From Monodelphis domestica (Eukaryota; Chordata; Mammalia; Didelphimorphia; Didelphidae): a stretch of 64,000 bases of DNA. The notes under the pieces were generated by a model, which worked only from the letters and a program-made list of their open reading frames with translations, ran no database searches and was not told the DNA's origin. This document shows, in pieces, positions 11,865-24,883 of the stretch (positions are counted from its first letter, which is position 1; the number at the start of each line of letters is the position of its first letter). A program made the translations under genes and the position numbers. The stretch is taken from the NCBI RefSeq assembly GCF_027887165.1, contig NC_077227.1, positions 542,171,689 through 542,235,688 of the forward strand, given 5' to 3'.

Positions 11865-13115
11865 TTCATTAGATCCCTTGTGTTCAGTTACAAAAAGAAT
11901 AAAGTCTGATGATAGGGTCTAATAAGCTGGAAAAGCATTGAAATATGATCTTAACAGTATATGTCTACTATCTAAGGGCAGCATAAGTGAGTGTGGCATT
12001 GATAACTCCTTGCCCTTCTTTCTAGGCTCTCTTTTTTTGGATTGGCTCTCTCATCTGATCTGTACTCTCAGTAGTAGTTGGGGTGGGGAAGTGTCAGAGG
12101 GACTACAAATAAAATAAAAATTTAAGATGTGAAAGCAAAACAAAAGATCTGGAAAACTGACCAAAAAGAGATAAAATAAGAATGAATTCACATAGTGAAA
12201 CAGTATAGAGAAAGAAGAAAAGAGGGTTCAAGAAAGCGATAGAGGGGATCCTCAAGGTTAGCAATGTGATATGGATGAAAATCTAATAAACAAGAGAGAG
12301 AAAGAAAAAGCAGCCAGAAAGATAGTGGGAGAATCATGAGAAAGTAATGTCATAAAAACCTGAAAGAGTATGATAGACAATGACCAAGGCCAGAGAGAAG
12401 TCAATAAGGATGAGGATGGAGAAATACCATTACGTTTGTCAAAGAAGAGATGATTAGAAACTTTTGAGAGAGTAATAAAACTGAGTATAATCTTAAAGGA
12501 AAAAATGGTTCTTTAATGAAATAGAGCATTTACAAATATTCTCAATTAAAAACAGACTTTGTATCACAAGCACAGTAGTCAAGAGAAACATAAAATTTTA
12601 AATATGAGCTATTAGTCAGAAGGCACTTTTAAAAAGTTCCTTCTTTGTGAAATGAAGTGCTTTGATTGCAATGGGGGAGACATTACAGGCAAACCCTCAG
12701 AATCCTACTACAATTAATGGAAATTAAATAAAAAAGAGGATCTGGGAATGTATTTCATATGTTTTGTTGTTTTTAAATTAATAATATGAAGAAGAAGAAA
12801 AGGAATATACTAGGGAAATGGGAGGGGATAACATATAATTAGAGTGCAAGAGAAGTGTTGCATAAAAAAAGAGAAAAAAGTTTGAAGGAGCAGAGACTTC
12901 ACTTGAAATTCATTTAACCTGATTTGGTCAAAAGAAGTTAGAAAATATACACATGAAGAGTTTGGTATAGAAATAAATTATCATAATAAGACAAGAGAGA
13001 AATAAGTGGGAATCATAATAATCAGGGAGAGAAGAATGGAGGAAACAAGTGGGAAGGTAGTAAATTCAGAGACTGATCACACAAGCAGAAAAACAAAGAA
13101 ACAAACTAAAATCCT
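11865..13115. other. No recognised feature; purine-rich
   Basis: Purine-rich on the plus strand (many GAGAAAG/GAAGAAA runs). No gene; one segment recurs at 14269-14350. Confidence 0.4.
12828..12912 (+). repeat. Dispersed repeat, copy 1
   Basis: ATAACATATAATTAGAGTG, CAAGAGAAG..TGCATAAA and ACTTCACTTGAAA recur in the same order and orientation at 14269-14350. I do not know the family. Confidence 0.6.
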
Positions 13116-13347
13116 CTAGTATTGGCTAATCTTTTATAGATCATGTGCTCGAACTGCACCTTCAAACTGCCTGTGAGCCCCCTGCATTACCCGGAGCATT
13201 GAAGGGAGAAAGTGCTCACATTGGGCTATGAGATAGAGGGTCAGGATGTGTGAACTTTGTCTCCAGGCACAGTGGAGAAGGGGAACAGATCAGCTCCCTC
13301 CTGCATGCCATGACACACATGCCACATCTTCAAAAACACAACTCTAG
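13116..13347 (+). mobile_element. hAT-like non-autonomous DNA transposon
   Basis: About 232 bp with short inverted ends CTAGTATTGG..ACAACTCTAG (7 of 10 match). Internal text such as AGATCATGTGCTCGAACTGC and CTGCCTGTGAGCCCC resembles a common mammalian hAT-type element. The flanking 8-mers AAAATCCT and TGAATCAT match only 5 of 8, so a target duplication is not proven. Confidence 0.5.
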
Positions 13348-14920
13348 TGAATCATGAAGAAAGGTTAAAAGGAAAAGAAAGAAACAATAAGATCCTGCAA
13401 TTAGGATCTAGGCAAGTGGAAGGGAAGAGTGGCAGGGAGCAGAAACATTTCATCCATTATAACGCACTGTTGTTGAACTAAATCTTTTTTTCCTCTTCTT
13501 TGCAAAGAAGGGTAGTAAGCAAACAGAAAGAAAAATAGCATGGAAGGGAAGAAACAATTAATTACCAGAGCCTTAAGTACAAATGATATGAATTAACTCA
13601 AAAGAGGAGCACAAAATATCTTGGAAAATGAAATACAAATATATTATTTGTAAGAAACACACAATAACCATAAGATTTATACAGAATTAAAATAAGGAGA
13701 TGAAACTAATATCCCTTATGTTAACAAAAGCTTGCATAGTGAGTGAAGAAAGAAACAAACAAGCAAAGGAAAAAACAAAGAAACTCTGGGGATAGTCTCA
13801 TTACTTATTAGGAAAAAAATAACTCATTTTGCATGTGTTGATCTCACAACATATAGTATAAGTAGAATTTTGAACCCTTGTACTTCATCCCACAGAAGTC
13901 CTTCAGTATTTTCCAGAATTCCTTTCCTCTCTCCACCACTTTGCATGGTCATGTTTGTATTTAAGTTGGCTGTAACTCCTCCCTCTTTCACTCTTCTGTT
14001 AGAAAGCTGGCTGGTTTAGCACCTTTTTTAGCTAGTTCTTTTTTTTTGCTTTTATTATTATTAATAAATCTTATAAATGTAATAGTTGATTTATTGAATA
14101 TTAATTTTAAAACCCATAATATACTATCCATTTTTGGGAACTCCTAAAATCTTATATAGAAAATTCTTTCACTTGCATGACCTTATGTCCAGTTAGTGGA
14201 CAACTCTGACCTCAGAAATTCAATTAGGCTGACATAGGCAGCACTGAAGAGGAAAATAAAAACAAATATATAACATATAATTAGAGTGTGCAAGAGAAGA
14301 TTTGCATAAAGAAAGAGGATGAAGAAACAAACTTCACTTGAAACTCTTCTGTGTTTCATTATATACTCATATACATAACCCTTAGAGAATCTGCTCAATG
14401 CACTGGAGGTTTTCCTGTTATTGGAATCAATGAAGCATTGTTACCTTGTTAAACTGTTATCCCTCATCCTTGCTACATAACCAGACTTGGTCTGATGCAA
14501 GCCAATAAAAAGGTGCACGTTCAACATTTTTTAAAAAATCTACTCTTAAGGCCATCTAATATCCAATAAATAAGGACTTTCCTTAACAATAGAATAGGAA
14601 GTCATTTGATAGGGATATAAAATTGATTCATTTGGTTACAGTATGGCTTCCTTTACTTTTGTCATGGCGGCATGGTGGTCAGAAGTTTTCATCAAGTCTA
14701 AGAAGTGATGCATTACACATAGGCTAGGTTTTTCTACTTAGAGAACCCCTAAGTTATGTCAATGACGTAAGCCTCAGTCAAATGAACCAAACAAGTTTGA
14801 GGACAGTTTCATTTTCTATTAGGAAAAAATTAACAACCTCCTTCTTAGGAGTAGCTATCCAGAGACAGTTTTACTTTTTCCCTGTCATTAGCAAGCAAGG
14901 TACCTTACCTAAAACTGAGG
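13348..14920. other. No recognised feature
   Basis: AT-rich, no coding-like frame. Contains only the second copy of the dispersed repeat. Confidence 0.4.
14269..14350 (+). repeat. Dispersed repeat, copy 2
   Basis: Same block as 12828-12912 with small gaps: ATAACATATAATTAGAGTG, GCAAGAGAAGATTTGCATAA, CTTCACTTGAAA. Confidence 0.6.
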
Positions 14921-14924
14921 CAGG

Positions 14925-15080
14925 TAAATGACTAAATGGATAGAGCATTGGGCCTGGAGTCAGGAAGATCTGAGTTCAAATGTGGCCTCATATCATTACT
15001 AACTGTACATTCCTGCCTAAATCTTTTAACCACTTGACTCAGTTTCCTCAACTGTAAAAAGAAGATTATAACTATGAAGC
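14925..15080 (+). mobile_element. MIR-type SINE
   Basis: GGATAGAGCATTGGGCCTGG, AGTCAGGAAGATCTGAGTTC and CTCAGTTTCCTCAACTGTAA, in order. Confidence 0.8.
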
Positions 15081-16766
15081 CTGCTACCAAGGCTAGAAAT
15101 GCCCATCTCAAAATCTCTTTTTATCAACCAATGCTCTGACAAATAGACATGATACGGTATGATATGAGGCATTCATAAACCAACTAATATAACACAAAGA
15201 AATGTACTTAACAATAGCAGGAAAGAAATATTCAACAATGATGGAGCATTGATTTACTTTAGTACAGCTTCCTACCTCCCCTTTTTTCCATGGTGATGTA
15301 CCAGTCTGAATTATATGTCAAATAAATAAGTGATTCCTCAAGGACTATGGTTTTGTGCTTGTGATGACCAGGAAACTGTCACTAGTTAGAGCCTTAGTTC
15401 CATAGGTCAACTAAGTCTCAAAGATGGTTTCGTTCCTTATTGGAGAGGGAGAACAAAAAGGTCTAACCTTCATGGGGTAGGAATTGATCCTATTCTAGTA
15501 CCCTTGCCTTCTTTTCTGATCATAAATTTCTTAGACTCTGCTTTTTATACCACTTCTTTACAAATCAGTGTTGAGAAGTTCCATACTACTTAAGCCTATT
15601 ATGTCTCTTCCCACTGCCCTTTGATTCCTCAACATTTAAACCTATGGAGAAATTAGTGTTCCATGATTTATTTACAATCCCATACCATCACCAAAATAAC
15701 ATCAGTGTTCAAAAGACAAGTTTTGTCTGAAAATCTTTTTTTCCTATTATTGTACAATCCCATAGAGTCCTAGAGTATATGGTGATGTAGAATACATGCA
15801 AAATCTGTTGTGTTCTATAAAACAATTACATCACATCCTCACCCTTCAGTCTCCTACTGACTCATCAGCTAACACACTTTCTATCACTGGATTCAGAGTC
15901 AGACTAGAAATAAATTCTGTAATTAATTTCCAAATTACATAAAGTGCAAACTTTTTCTCATTAGATGGCAAATAAATCAATTATCTTGTGATGTCAACCA
16001 TAGAAGAATTGGGACAATCTCTTCTTTCACAGATTTTCTTTTCTTTCTTATTCTGTTACTGATTGTATAGTTTATTAAAATAACCAATAAATAATGCAGG
16101 CATACATATAAACATTTATTTCAATTTTTAATGGCTGAAAGAGGTTGCCTCTAAATAAACTTTGGTGCTCTAGGAAAGCAGGGTAAAGAAGTTGCTGACA
16201 AGAATTCTTCTCACCCATCACCGCTTTATTTTCAATTTCTCCTAAATACTGGATTCACAGTGCAACAAACCAGTTCTCATCAGAAGTCCCCTCAGGAAAA
16301 AAACACATCTTATTAAGTTTCATATTAAATGTCAATTAACCGTTTTTCCTACAGCATAAGATACAACTAAGTTTAATTTTCAAAAGGAATTAGGAGAGTT
16401 AAACTCACTTAGTTTACTTCAGGAATTTTCTTCACAATGTATTCACAGAATGTCTTCATAGACAGTTAACTGTCATTTTCTCACAGACACCTTCCAAATA
16501 TCGTTGTCAATCTTCTTTGCAATGACAGTTCTATTTACCTTATTTCTTTACAACACACAGACTTTATCCATCATGTTAAGTTTCAGTAACCAAAATTCTC
16601 TTCTTCACACATAACAAAATTTTGCCAACCTACATATAACAACCTCAAAGATGAGACAAAAGATAAAGAAATTATCTTCATCTGTGTGTTGTAAGATATG
16701 AGCAATATCTCTCAGGTGCCCGAGTACAAACATACCAAATCTCATCCTTTTTGGTGGACTATTGAT
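15081..16766. other. No recognised feature
   Basis: AT-rich. A motif CAGAATGTCTTC occurs near 16447 and again twice near 17440-17465, which hints at related blocks on either side of the SINE at 16995, but I cannot name an element. Confidence 0.35.
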
Positions 16767-16905
16767 TTCTTCTTTCTTCCTTCCTTCCTTTCTTTCTTTC
16801 CTTCTTTCTTCTTTTTTCCTTTCTTTTTCTTCCTTTCTTCTCTTTCTTTCTTTCTTTCTTCCTTCCTTCCTTTCTCCTTTTTCTTCTCTTTATTATTTTT
16901 CTTTC
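16767..16905. repeat. Polypyrimidine (CTTT/CTTC)n tract
   Basis: About 140 bp made almost only of C and T in CTTT and CCTT units. It appears as long Phe/Ser/Leu-rich open frames that are not genes. Confidence 0.95.
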
Positions 16906-16994
16906 AGTAGGATCAAAGGCAATCTAGTAGGTTTGACAGAAAATTACCTGAGATATCCCTTAAAATGCCAAAATTTCTGATTATTTAACTCTAT

Positions 16995-17177
16995 TCTATT
17001 TTTAAACCCTCACCTTCTGTCCTGGCAACAACTCTAAGACAAAGAGAGCAAGGGTTAAGCAAACAGAAGTTAAGCAACTCCCCCAGCGTCACACAACTTG
17101 AAATGTCTGAGGCCAATTTTGAACTGTAGTCCTCTCAACTCCAGGCCTTGTGTTCTAGTCACCTAGCTGCCCTCTAA
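16995..17177 (-). mobile_element. MAR1/WSINE1-type SINE
   Basis: TTTTAAACCCTCACCTTCTG at the tail, CAGCGTCACACAACTTG in the core and TAGTCACCTAGCTGCCC at the head. Divergent but near full length. Confidence 0.85.
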
Positions 17178-18555
17178 ACCTCCCTTTTTATTAAAATTAG
17201 CAGAAAGAAGTTGTTAAATCCAATTTTCTCACCAATGGTTGCCACTAATAATTTTTCCAAAAATGAAACTATAACCTGACAATTCAATTCTTTTCTAATA
17301 TAATTAACACTTAGAATGACATTTTGCTTGATTCTCCTCATAAATTCCAGTTGACTGTCTCTTCTCAGAATATAATACTTAATTGAGTTCAACTGAAAGT
17401 TATAGTTAAAGTCTCACAGTTCCACTCAGGAATTCTCAGAATGTCTTCTTGACAGAATGTCTTCTCCACTGAATCAGATAACTCAGTTCTTATCAGTAAT
17501 ATAAAAAATAGCTAAATTCATGTAATTTTTGTCAGAATGTCAGTTAAAATTGTTTCACTTCCATTCCATTCCATCCATAATGGCAATTACACTCAGTTCT
17601 CTCAAAGTCTCTCATTCAGATTCCTTCTCTCATGACACTTAGCTATCCAAATCTCCTCAAGAATTTAATTCTGTTAGTTCGCTCTCAGTCCATCACATAA
17701 ACTCCTCCAATGATGTCAGATAAGTGTCAAAAGTAAGATTTTAGGTATTTTCTTAAATGTATCCAAGGATTCTGTGAGTGAATATACTTATATTTATACT
17801 GGTATTATGTTATGATATATGCATACCAAATGTAAATTTTAGGTTAACTGAAGTACTTCTCAATGCCTGATAATGTTGGTGGTACCCCTGGTTTTTCAAA
17901 GGCTGTGTTAGTGTGGCATAAGCCCTGATAGATCCCTCCAAATTAGAAAGAACTCAAAGGAAGACCTAGTACTTGTTGGATTATGAACCTTCTGTTTGAG
18001 AATCACCATGACTAGTTGACTAATTCTCATCACCTAAATGGGAGCCATCTGACAATGAATCATTTAAATGCAGAAATTCATAACAGTCATCTATTAAGGC
18101 ATGAAGAAGTCACATCTACATCAATGGAGAGAGGACCAATACTGCTGAAACGCTAGATCTTTAACATATTGGTGGACATACATTTTTGCCATGATTAAAA
18201 TAATTCATTTCTAAAATTAAAAGTTAATTTAAATTAAGTTAAAAATAATTCATTTCTAATAAGCTAAGTATCTAACTTTTACTCCAATCTCTACTGCCAA
18301 TAATAAACAGATGCTTGGATATGTCCACATCAGTCTCTAAATGTGCCCCTTTGGAAGTCTCCCATGAACTGGCATTTTAGTTGTAAGAAAAACTTGATAA
18401 ATATTTTGGGATTTTTAATAAGTTGCTATGTATGTACTGATTTAAAATGAAACTAGAAATATAAGTAGAGGTAGTTTTACCTAGTAATTATAGACATATA
18501 CAAATTTAAATACCAGTAACTGGACATGTTAGACCTGATGAAAGGAAATCTTAGA
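17178..18555. other. No recognised feature
   Basis: AT-rich. The block at about 17860-18180 (AAGGAAGACCTAGTACTTGT, GAATCACCATGACTAGTTGA) looks like a repeat I have met elsewhere but cannot name. Confidence 0.35.
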
Positions 18556-18895
18556 GAGACATGATAGTTGTATACAACTTTTCAAAGGGATGTCAAGTGG
18601 AGGAAGAATTAGCCTTCTATTTGGCTCTATGGGGAAGAATAGAAAACAATAGCTATAAGTTGCAAAAAAAAAATAAGCTTAGGTATGATGTCAAGAAAAT
18701 CTTCCTAACAATTAGAACTTTCCAAAAGTTAAATTGTTTACCTTGGATGGTTGTGGGGGTACTTTTTTAAAGGTCTTCAGTCAGGAGATGGATAATCATT
18801 TGTTGGATATTTCACAGTGGAAATGTCTTTTGTGTATGGATTGGACTCAATGGATTCCTAAGTACCTTTCAAGTCTCAAATTCTGTGACTTAGAG
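18556..18895 (+). mobile_element. CR1/L3-type LINE 3' end
   Basis: TTTCAAAGGGATGTCAAGTG, GATGTCAAGAAAATCTTCCT, ACAATTAGAACTTTCC, GGTCTTCAGTCAGGAGATGG and TTCAAGTCTCAAATTCTGTG follow the ancient CR1/L3 3' end in order, ending with the typical ATTCTGTGA. Confidence 0.75.
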
Positions 18896-18921
18896 ATGTT
18901 GTTAAGTCAAATACTGTGTTT

Positions 18922-19110
18922 TATAACCCTTACCTTCTATCTCAGAATTGATACTAAGTATTGGTTCCAAGGCAGAAGAGCTAGGCAATCGAGATTAAGT
19001 GACTTACCCAGGATCACACAGCTAGGAAGTATCTGAGGTTACATTAGAACCCAGGACTCCAATCTCCAGGTCTGGCTCTCTATTCACTGAGCCACCAAGC
19101 TGCCCCTCTC
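18922..19110 (-). mobile_element. MAR1/WSINE1-type SINE, near full length
   Basis: ATAACCCTTACCTTCTATCT, ATTGGTTCCAAGGCAGAAGA, GGATCACACAGCTAGGAAGT and CACTGAGCCACCAAGCTGCC span tail to head. Confidence 0.92.
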
Positions 19111-20862
19111 GTCAGATACTATTGTGTAAAGTTTAATAAGAAATTTTACTTCTGCTATAAAAGATCACTGAGGGTCAGCACAAGAAAATCCTCTACCTCA
19201 ATCTGCCAATTATTAAAATAAGAAATATAAGAATTAAGGTTGGCTTATTTAAAATAATAGCATGGGGTCGTTAGGTATGGTATTCTGTGGATTTGTACCC
19301 TTTCTGTTTCAAAAGGGACAAACTTCAAGATGGTGCAAGTCACCTTGTAAGAGGGTTCTTACAATATTTCTTTCTTTGTCCTCTTTCCCAGAGACATAAC
19401 CTACCCAAGGTTGGCCAACACAATAGACTTAGAAGACTGTGGGATGGAAAAGAATGCTTCAGAAGCAATATTCTAATGATAGAAAGAGCACTGTACTTAG
19501 AGTTCTTAAGTAAGTCACTTTTGTTCTGAGGATTTTTGTTCTCTTCTTCAAGAATGGGATCCATGGAAGAAAACTGACATCTGAAAACACTCAATTAATT
19601 GGTAATTAAAGGAATCATTTAGACTTAAAGACTCAAAAAGATAAATCTTCAAACTCTTCCCTTTGTGAAAGGAACACTATTCTATCCCTTTCATCCATCC
19701 ATGCTACTTTTTGGCTCAGGAGACTAAGGGCTCATATCACGTCTTCACTATCTAAGTAGAAAGCTGATACAAGGACATGGAAAGGCTGGAAGATGCCTTG
19801 CTGGTTAATCTTGATAGGAGTTTCACTTAGTTGAATAAATTCATGATGTCCTTAATATGCACTTGGTAAATATTCTTCTATTATGATTAAGTAGTATTAA
19901 GTAACAAATTAATTTTGTTAATTGTTAAGTGACCTACAAGCCCCTCATTTTGTTCCAGTATCCAGTAGTATAACTCAACTACCAAGGGGATGAGGGGATG
20001 ACATAAATCAGGCTCAGCCTAAAATACCTTTCAAAGATAGTCAATGGAATAGAATTTATAAGGAGTAAATTTGGCTTTTTAATTGTCTTTTAATTAAAAG
20101 CACATGAGTCTTGTTATTTGGAATGTGAAAACACTATAGATGTGTTTTGTTTTCTCTCTGAATAGCAGTAGGCAAAGGAAGATGTGTTTCTTTCCCCTCA
20201 TAAAGAGTGCCATGAAGAATGACCTTGATTGTAAATGGTCATCAACTGCATCTGAGAGGAAAACTGAGTTTTAGTACAACATTCCGTCAAAAAACAAGCA
20301 TTGAATATATGTATAAACTGATAATTATTGTTCTTCAGTCCTTTGTGCTGCAGAATGCTCCTGCTGGAGGAAGACTTTTCTTTCAAGAAGTTACTGCAGA
20401 AACCACTTTCTTTTGAAAAACCAGTTCTCTGTCTCTCAAACCTAATAGGTTACCAACAGGACTTCCATTTCTCAGAATCACTGTTCAGTCACCTAGACTA
20501 GGACAAAGTAAGATAAATGAAATGGCAAGGAAATTTATGAGACTTTACAGGGTTCCAGACTTTGATAAGATTAACACACTGCCATCCATAAAGAGAATCT
20601 GGATAACCTCACTATCTATAGAGAATCACCTTGGACTCGGTACTCATATTCTTTTATAATAATGGTGAATTCTTTGACTATACATCTCTCTGTTTTTAAT
20701 TTTGCTTGATGTTAATGACCAGAGGTTTGTTTAATATGGATTATCTCTGCTATATGTACTGAGAAATTTTTATAATTTTTGTATGCCCACAGGAGACAAA
20801 TTAGAGAGCCATTAGGGTAGAATTTTGTCTCAATTAATAATTTATTTTATTTTTTGTTTTTT
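19111..20862. other. No recognised feature
   Basis: AT-rich, unassigned. A 14-bp palindrome CTTTTAATTAAAAG lies at 20087-20100. No coding-like frame. Confidence 0.4.
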
Positions 20863-21048
20863 TTTAAACGTTTACCTTCTGTCTTAGAGTGAATATTAAG
20901 TATCAGTTCCAAGTCAGAAGATCACTAAGGGGTAGGCAATTGGGGTTAAGTATTGTCCAGGGTCACACAGCTAGGAAGTGTCTGAGACCAAATTTCAACC
21001 TCCTATCTCTGAGCCTGGCTCCTCAATCCACTGAGCCACCTAGCTGGG
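20863..21048 (-). mobile_element. MAR1/WSINE1-type SINE, near full length
   Basis: Poly-T side TTTTTTAAACGTTTACCTTC, core GGGTCACACAGCTAGGAAGT and head CACTGAGCCACCTAGCTGG. Confidence 0.92.
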
Positions 21049-21189
21049 TCATTTATTTTTAAATTAAACAAAAAAAAATACAATATAATCTTTTATCTCT
21101 TTCATTCAGTTTCATGAAGGCAAAAATGTGATCTGCTATGAAATATTATTTGTAAAATAGCCTGCCTGTTCTTTCTAATGCCCTCATCA

Positions 21190-22121
21190 AAGAGACCCAT
21201 ATGTATATATAGGTTCTTTTAATAAAGTATTTTTATATCAATACAATTTTTATTATTCATTTTCTGACATTTAGCAGTCCATGTTCTCTTCCTCCCACTC
21301 TTCCCATGACCAATAGACAGGCAAAATGATATAGGTTGTACACATGTAATTACACAATACACATTTCCATGTATGATATATTGTGAAAAAGACACATATT
21401 GTTAACACTAGAGAAAAATTCACAGAGAAAATTAAATGAAGGATGGTATGTTTTGATCTGCATTCAGGCTCCATCAATTCATTTTATGGTGATTGATAGC
21501 CTTTTTCATCATGAAGCCTTTGGAAGTTGTTCTGGATCACAGTTGATCATATATTATTATTGCTACAATGTACAGGGTTCTCCTGATCCTGCTCATTTCA
21601 CTTTCCATCATTTCATATTAATCTTTCCAGATTTTTTGCGATAATTTTGTTTGTCATTTATGATGCCACAATGGTATTCCATTACAAGCATTTACCATGA
21701 CTTGTCCAACCATTCCCGAACTGATTGACAACCCTTTAGTTTCTACTTCTTTGTTACCACAAAAGACCTGATATAAATATTTTTGTATATATAAGTCTTT
21801 TCCTCCTATGTTTAATCTCCTTGGGACACAGAACTAGTAGTGGTATTGCTGGGTAAAAGGTATTCAGTTTGATGGTCCTATGGGCATGGTTCCAAGTTCC
21901 TTTCCAGAATGGCTATATTAGTTCACAGTTCCACCAACAATGTATTAGTATCCCAACTTTTCCACATAACCTCCAACATTTATCATTTTCATTTTTGTCA
22001 GAGTAGCCAGTGTGATAGGTCTGAGGTGATAGATCATAGTTGTTTTAATTCTTAGTTCTTTAATTAGTAGTAATTTAGAGCATTAAAAAAATCCATCTGA
22101 GAATTGCTTGTTCATATCATT
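21190..22121 (-). mobile_element. L1-type LINE 3' region, distal part
   Basis: Reversed L1 3'UTR wording: TGATCCTGCTCATTTCACTT, CCAACCATTCCCGAACTGAT, CATGGTTCCAAGTTCCTTTC, CAGTTCCACCAACAATG and CCAACATTTATCATTTTC. The same text recurs in the larger L1 near 47460-47850. It is cut by an LTR and resumes at 22975. Confidence 0.8.
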
Positions 22122-22974
22122 TGTAAAAGAGGAATCTGCCAGAAGGAAGAGAGAGGCAGATTTGGCAGGCTGAAGGACCAAGTAGAACAGGGAAAGCACA
22201 GGAAGGAGATAGAGTTCTAAAGGAAGGGGAGAGGAAGTAAGAGGATCTGTACAGTTGGAAGGGACTTCTCTTTGGGAAGCTCACCAGAGAGGCTGACCTG
22301 AACAGATCTCTGAGCAGGCACAATCCTCCTGTGACTTCTGACCCAGCATCCAGTGAAAACAGCAGGGTAAATAGGACTTTGCTAAAGCATAAGAAGATCT
22401 CCTCTAAATTCCCTGAAAGTCCTTGAACTTGTTACAATAGCTAGAGCAGCTAGAAAGTCAGGACATCTTCACAACTGACCTCAGAGGGTCAGGCAGCCAA
22501 AGTCTGACCCTGCCAGACTTTGGGGAAAAGGGGTTCAGTTACTTCTAAGGACCTCCCACTCCCTCTTTCCCCAATACCTCATTCCTCAGTTCAATTGCCC
22601 TACCCTTTCATTTCTTCCTTTAGAATAAACAGCTGTTCATAAGAGCAAGTGACTGGCTTCATAGTATCTAAGAAAGGAAGGAGATTTTTGAAGATTGGTG
22701 GAGAGGGAAGTTACATTTCTCTCCTCAGAGAGGGAGAAGCTATTTGTATCATATTTGTTTCAACTAAGTCTCTGAGGGAAGAGAAGTTTGTGATCTTGAA
22801 GGCAGTCAGAGTGGGATTTGCCAGGGAGAAGAGAGAGGGGAATCAATCCATCCCCTTTCTCTTTCTACTTGACTCCATTCCACCTCTCCCTCACTCTGGT
22901 CCTGACCCATTCTCTCTCCCTCTCTATATTACAGTGGCACTCCAGAGTTCAAAAGAATCCATCACCAACTGTCA
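22122..22974 (+). mobile_element. LTR inserted in an L1 3' region
   Basis: Interrupts continuous L1 text between ..GTTCATATCATTTG and GACTGGCCATTTGTCAATTG. It begins TGTAAAAGAGGAAT and ends ..CCAACTGTCA, i.e. TG..CA. A possible polyadenylation signal AATAAA lies near 22624. No exact target duplication was found, so the edges may be off by a few bases. Confidence 0.6.
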
Positions 22975-23110
22975 CTGACTGGCCATTTGTCAATTGGGGA
23001 ATGCTTTGTATTCTTATAGATTTAACTCAGTTCTCTATATATATTGGAAAAATGAGTCCTTTGCATTAATACAGTTTCGATATTCCTGGAAAAGTAGATG
23101 TATGGAGTGA
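22975..23110 (-). mobile_element. L1-type LINE 3' region, continuation
   Basis: CCATTTGTCAATTGGGGAAT, GCTTTGTATTCTTATAGATT and CAGTTCTCTATATATATTGG continue the L1 text interrupted at 22121. Confidence 0.75.
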
Positions 23111-23674
23111 TAGTTATTGATAACTTACAGTTGCCTTTGTTGTTAATTAGGTCCAATATTTTCCCATAACTTCAGGTATCTTTACAATGGATCCTTCTAG
23201 ACTCAAAATAATGTTGCTTCTAGCAAGAGATTTTTTTGTGTGGATACTTTAATTTAGTGGTTTTTCCAGTTTGTTTTCTTCAATTAAGTTTCCACTGTCT
23301 ATAGACAGTTAACATCTGATATTGCGATATTAGAGTTAAAATGTGTTAATTTTCCTATCATTGATATTGAAAGGTGTTTGTTATAAGAGCTTTTGCAGAT
23401 CTTTTCCATATGTTTTGCTTATTGTCTTTCTTCTAGATCATCTATAAATGTAAATATTTAGGTGGATTTCTTTATTTTCTTTAAAATGAATTTTTTCTTT
23501 TACTGTTTTATTGCTTATAAACATCTATAGATAAATACAAGTTACTTTTGGCCACCACAGCTCTCTACTTGGAAAGTTAGTCAACTATTTTGGATTAAGA
23601 TAGGTTTTAGATCTTTGTTATGGAAATTTGTTTACATTTATTAAACTTCTATATTCTTATTGACATTAAATACA
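23111..23674. other. Unassigned, possibly more L1-derived DNA
   Basis: T-rich like the L1 antisense strand next to it, but I cannot place it in the element with confidence. Confidence 0.3.
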
Positions 23675-23925
23675 TACATTTGGAGTGATGGACTTGGAAT
23701 CAGAATGACCTGGAATCAATTCCTATCTTAGATACTTATTAGCTATAAAACCCTCAACATGTCATTTAATCTCTGTCTGCCCTACTTCCCTCATATAGAA
23801 AATTGGGATAATAATAGCATCTATCTGCAAGAGTTGTTGAAAGTATTAAATGAGTAAATATTTGTGAAGTACTTTACAAACACTAAATCAAGATACATAT
23901 AATAGACACTATTATTATTGTGTAT
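23675..23925 (+). mobile_element. MIR-type SINE
   Basis: GATGGACTTGGAATCAGAAT, CCTCAACATGTCATTTAATC and AAAATTGGGATAATAATAGC, then GAAGTACTTTACAAAC near the 3' end. Confidence 0.8.
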
Positions 23926-24050
23926 GCTATAACTTTTCCTCATTTTGTCATTTTAGCTTTGAATTAATTTTTTATCTTTAACAAGATGGCATTCTAACTA
24001 TACAGTTGATTCAGAAATGACTTACACACTAATAATTTTCATTTATCCAT

Positions 24051-24883
24051 TGTTACAGTTAAAAGAGTGGTTGGCATAAATTGTGACCACAGAAATATGG
24101 TTTCAAGACATTCTCTTGAGTTAAATATAAAGTGGTCGCCAGGGAAAAATTCCCCAATATGAAATATACCCAAATCAGCTGGGTTTTTATGGAGATTTTA
24201 ATTAATACAAATAAGGACTTAATGAGAGAGAGAGAGTAAGAGGAAATAATGAGAAAGGGGCTAGGCCAGCCTAGGTTTAAGTCTTAAGAGAGAGATCAGT
24301 CAGTCTTTAATCCACTCATCACAAGATTTGTCCCAAGCAAGATTCTAGTGTTCAGAGAGATCCACCAGTTCAGCTCCTGAGCTCCACTTCAGCTTCCAAG
24401 GCTGAATTCTCCTCAAAGGTCTTCTGATTCCCCTTTTAAAGAGAATTTTCTCCTATGTCACCTCCCCTAAGTTCTCACATCTAACAATCACATTAGAAGT
24501 TTTCACAGGACTGACAATTCTTAATTCACACCTTCTTTAGTTCTCAACTTTTCTGGGTAGACTAAAACTTCTGAGTAAGTTCACACCTCTTTGCCCCTTG
24601 CAAGTTTGCAAGTTGCCTGACCTTTATAGGTACTTAGCACCTTTTTGTATTAGATCTAAAAATAGACCCAGCTTAAAAATTTTTTTAGCTTTACTTTAAG
24701 TATGTGTTAAGTACTTTTCATTGTTCAGTAAAGAGTTTTCAACTTTATCTTCCCCTAAAGTATGTTTAAGTATGGGTGGAGTAGAGTTCTCACATTCCTG
24801 ATCAAGTACCTTCATTGTTTAAAATGGGGAATGGTCTTAACCAAATCTTCTGAAGTAGGGTCTGAGAATTTTTAAGATTCACA
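24051..24883 (-). mobile_element. Solo LTR with 4-bp target duplication
   Basis: On the minus strand it runs TGTGAATCTT..CTGTAACA. The flanks show CCAT immediately before 24051 and CCAT immediately after 24883. The internal blocks AAAAAGGTGCTAAGTA and TCCCTGGCGACCACTTTATA match the LTR ending at 37477 and the family A ends. No internal retroviral sequence adjoins it. Confidence 0.7.

Noticed and set aside
16698..16980. Phe/Ser/Leu-rich open frames
   Set aside because: Produced by the polypyrimidine tract at 16767-16905.
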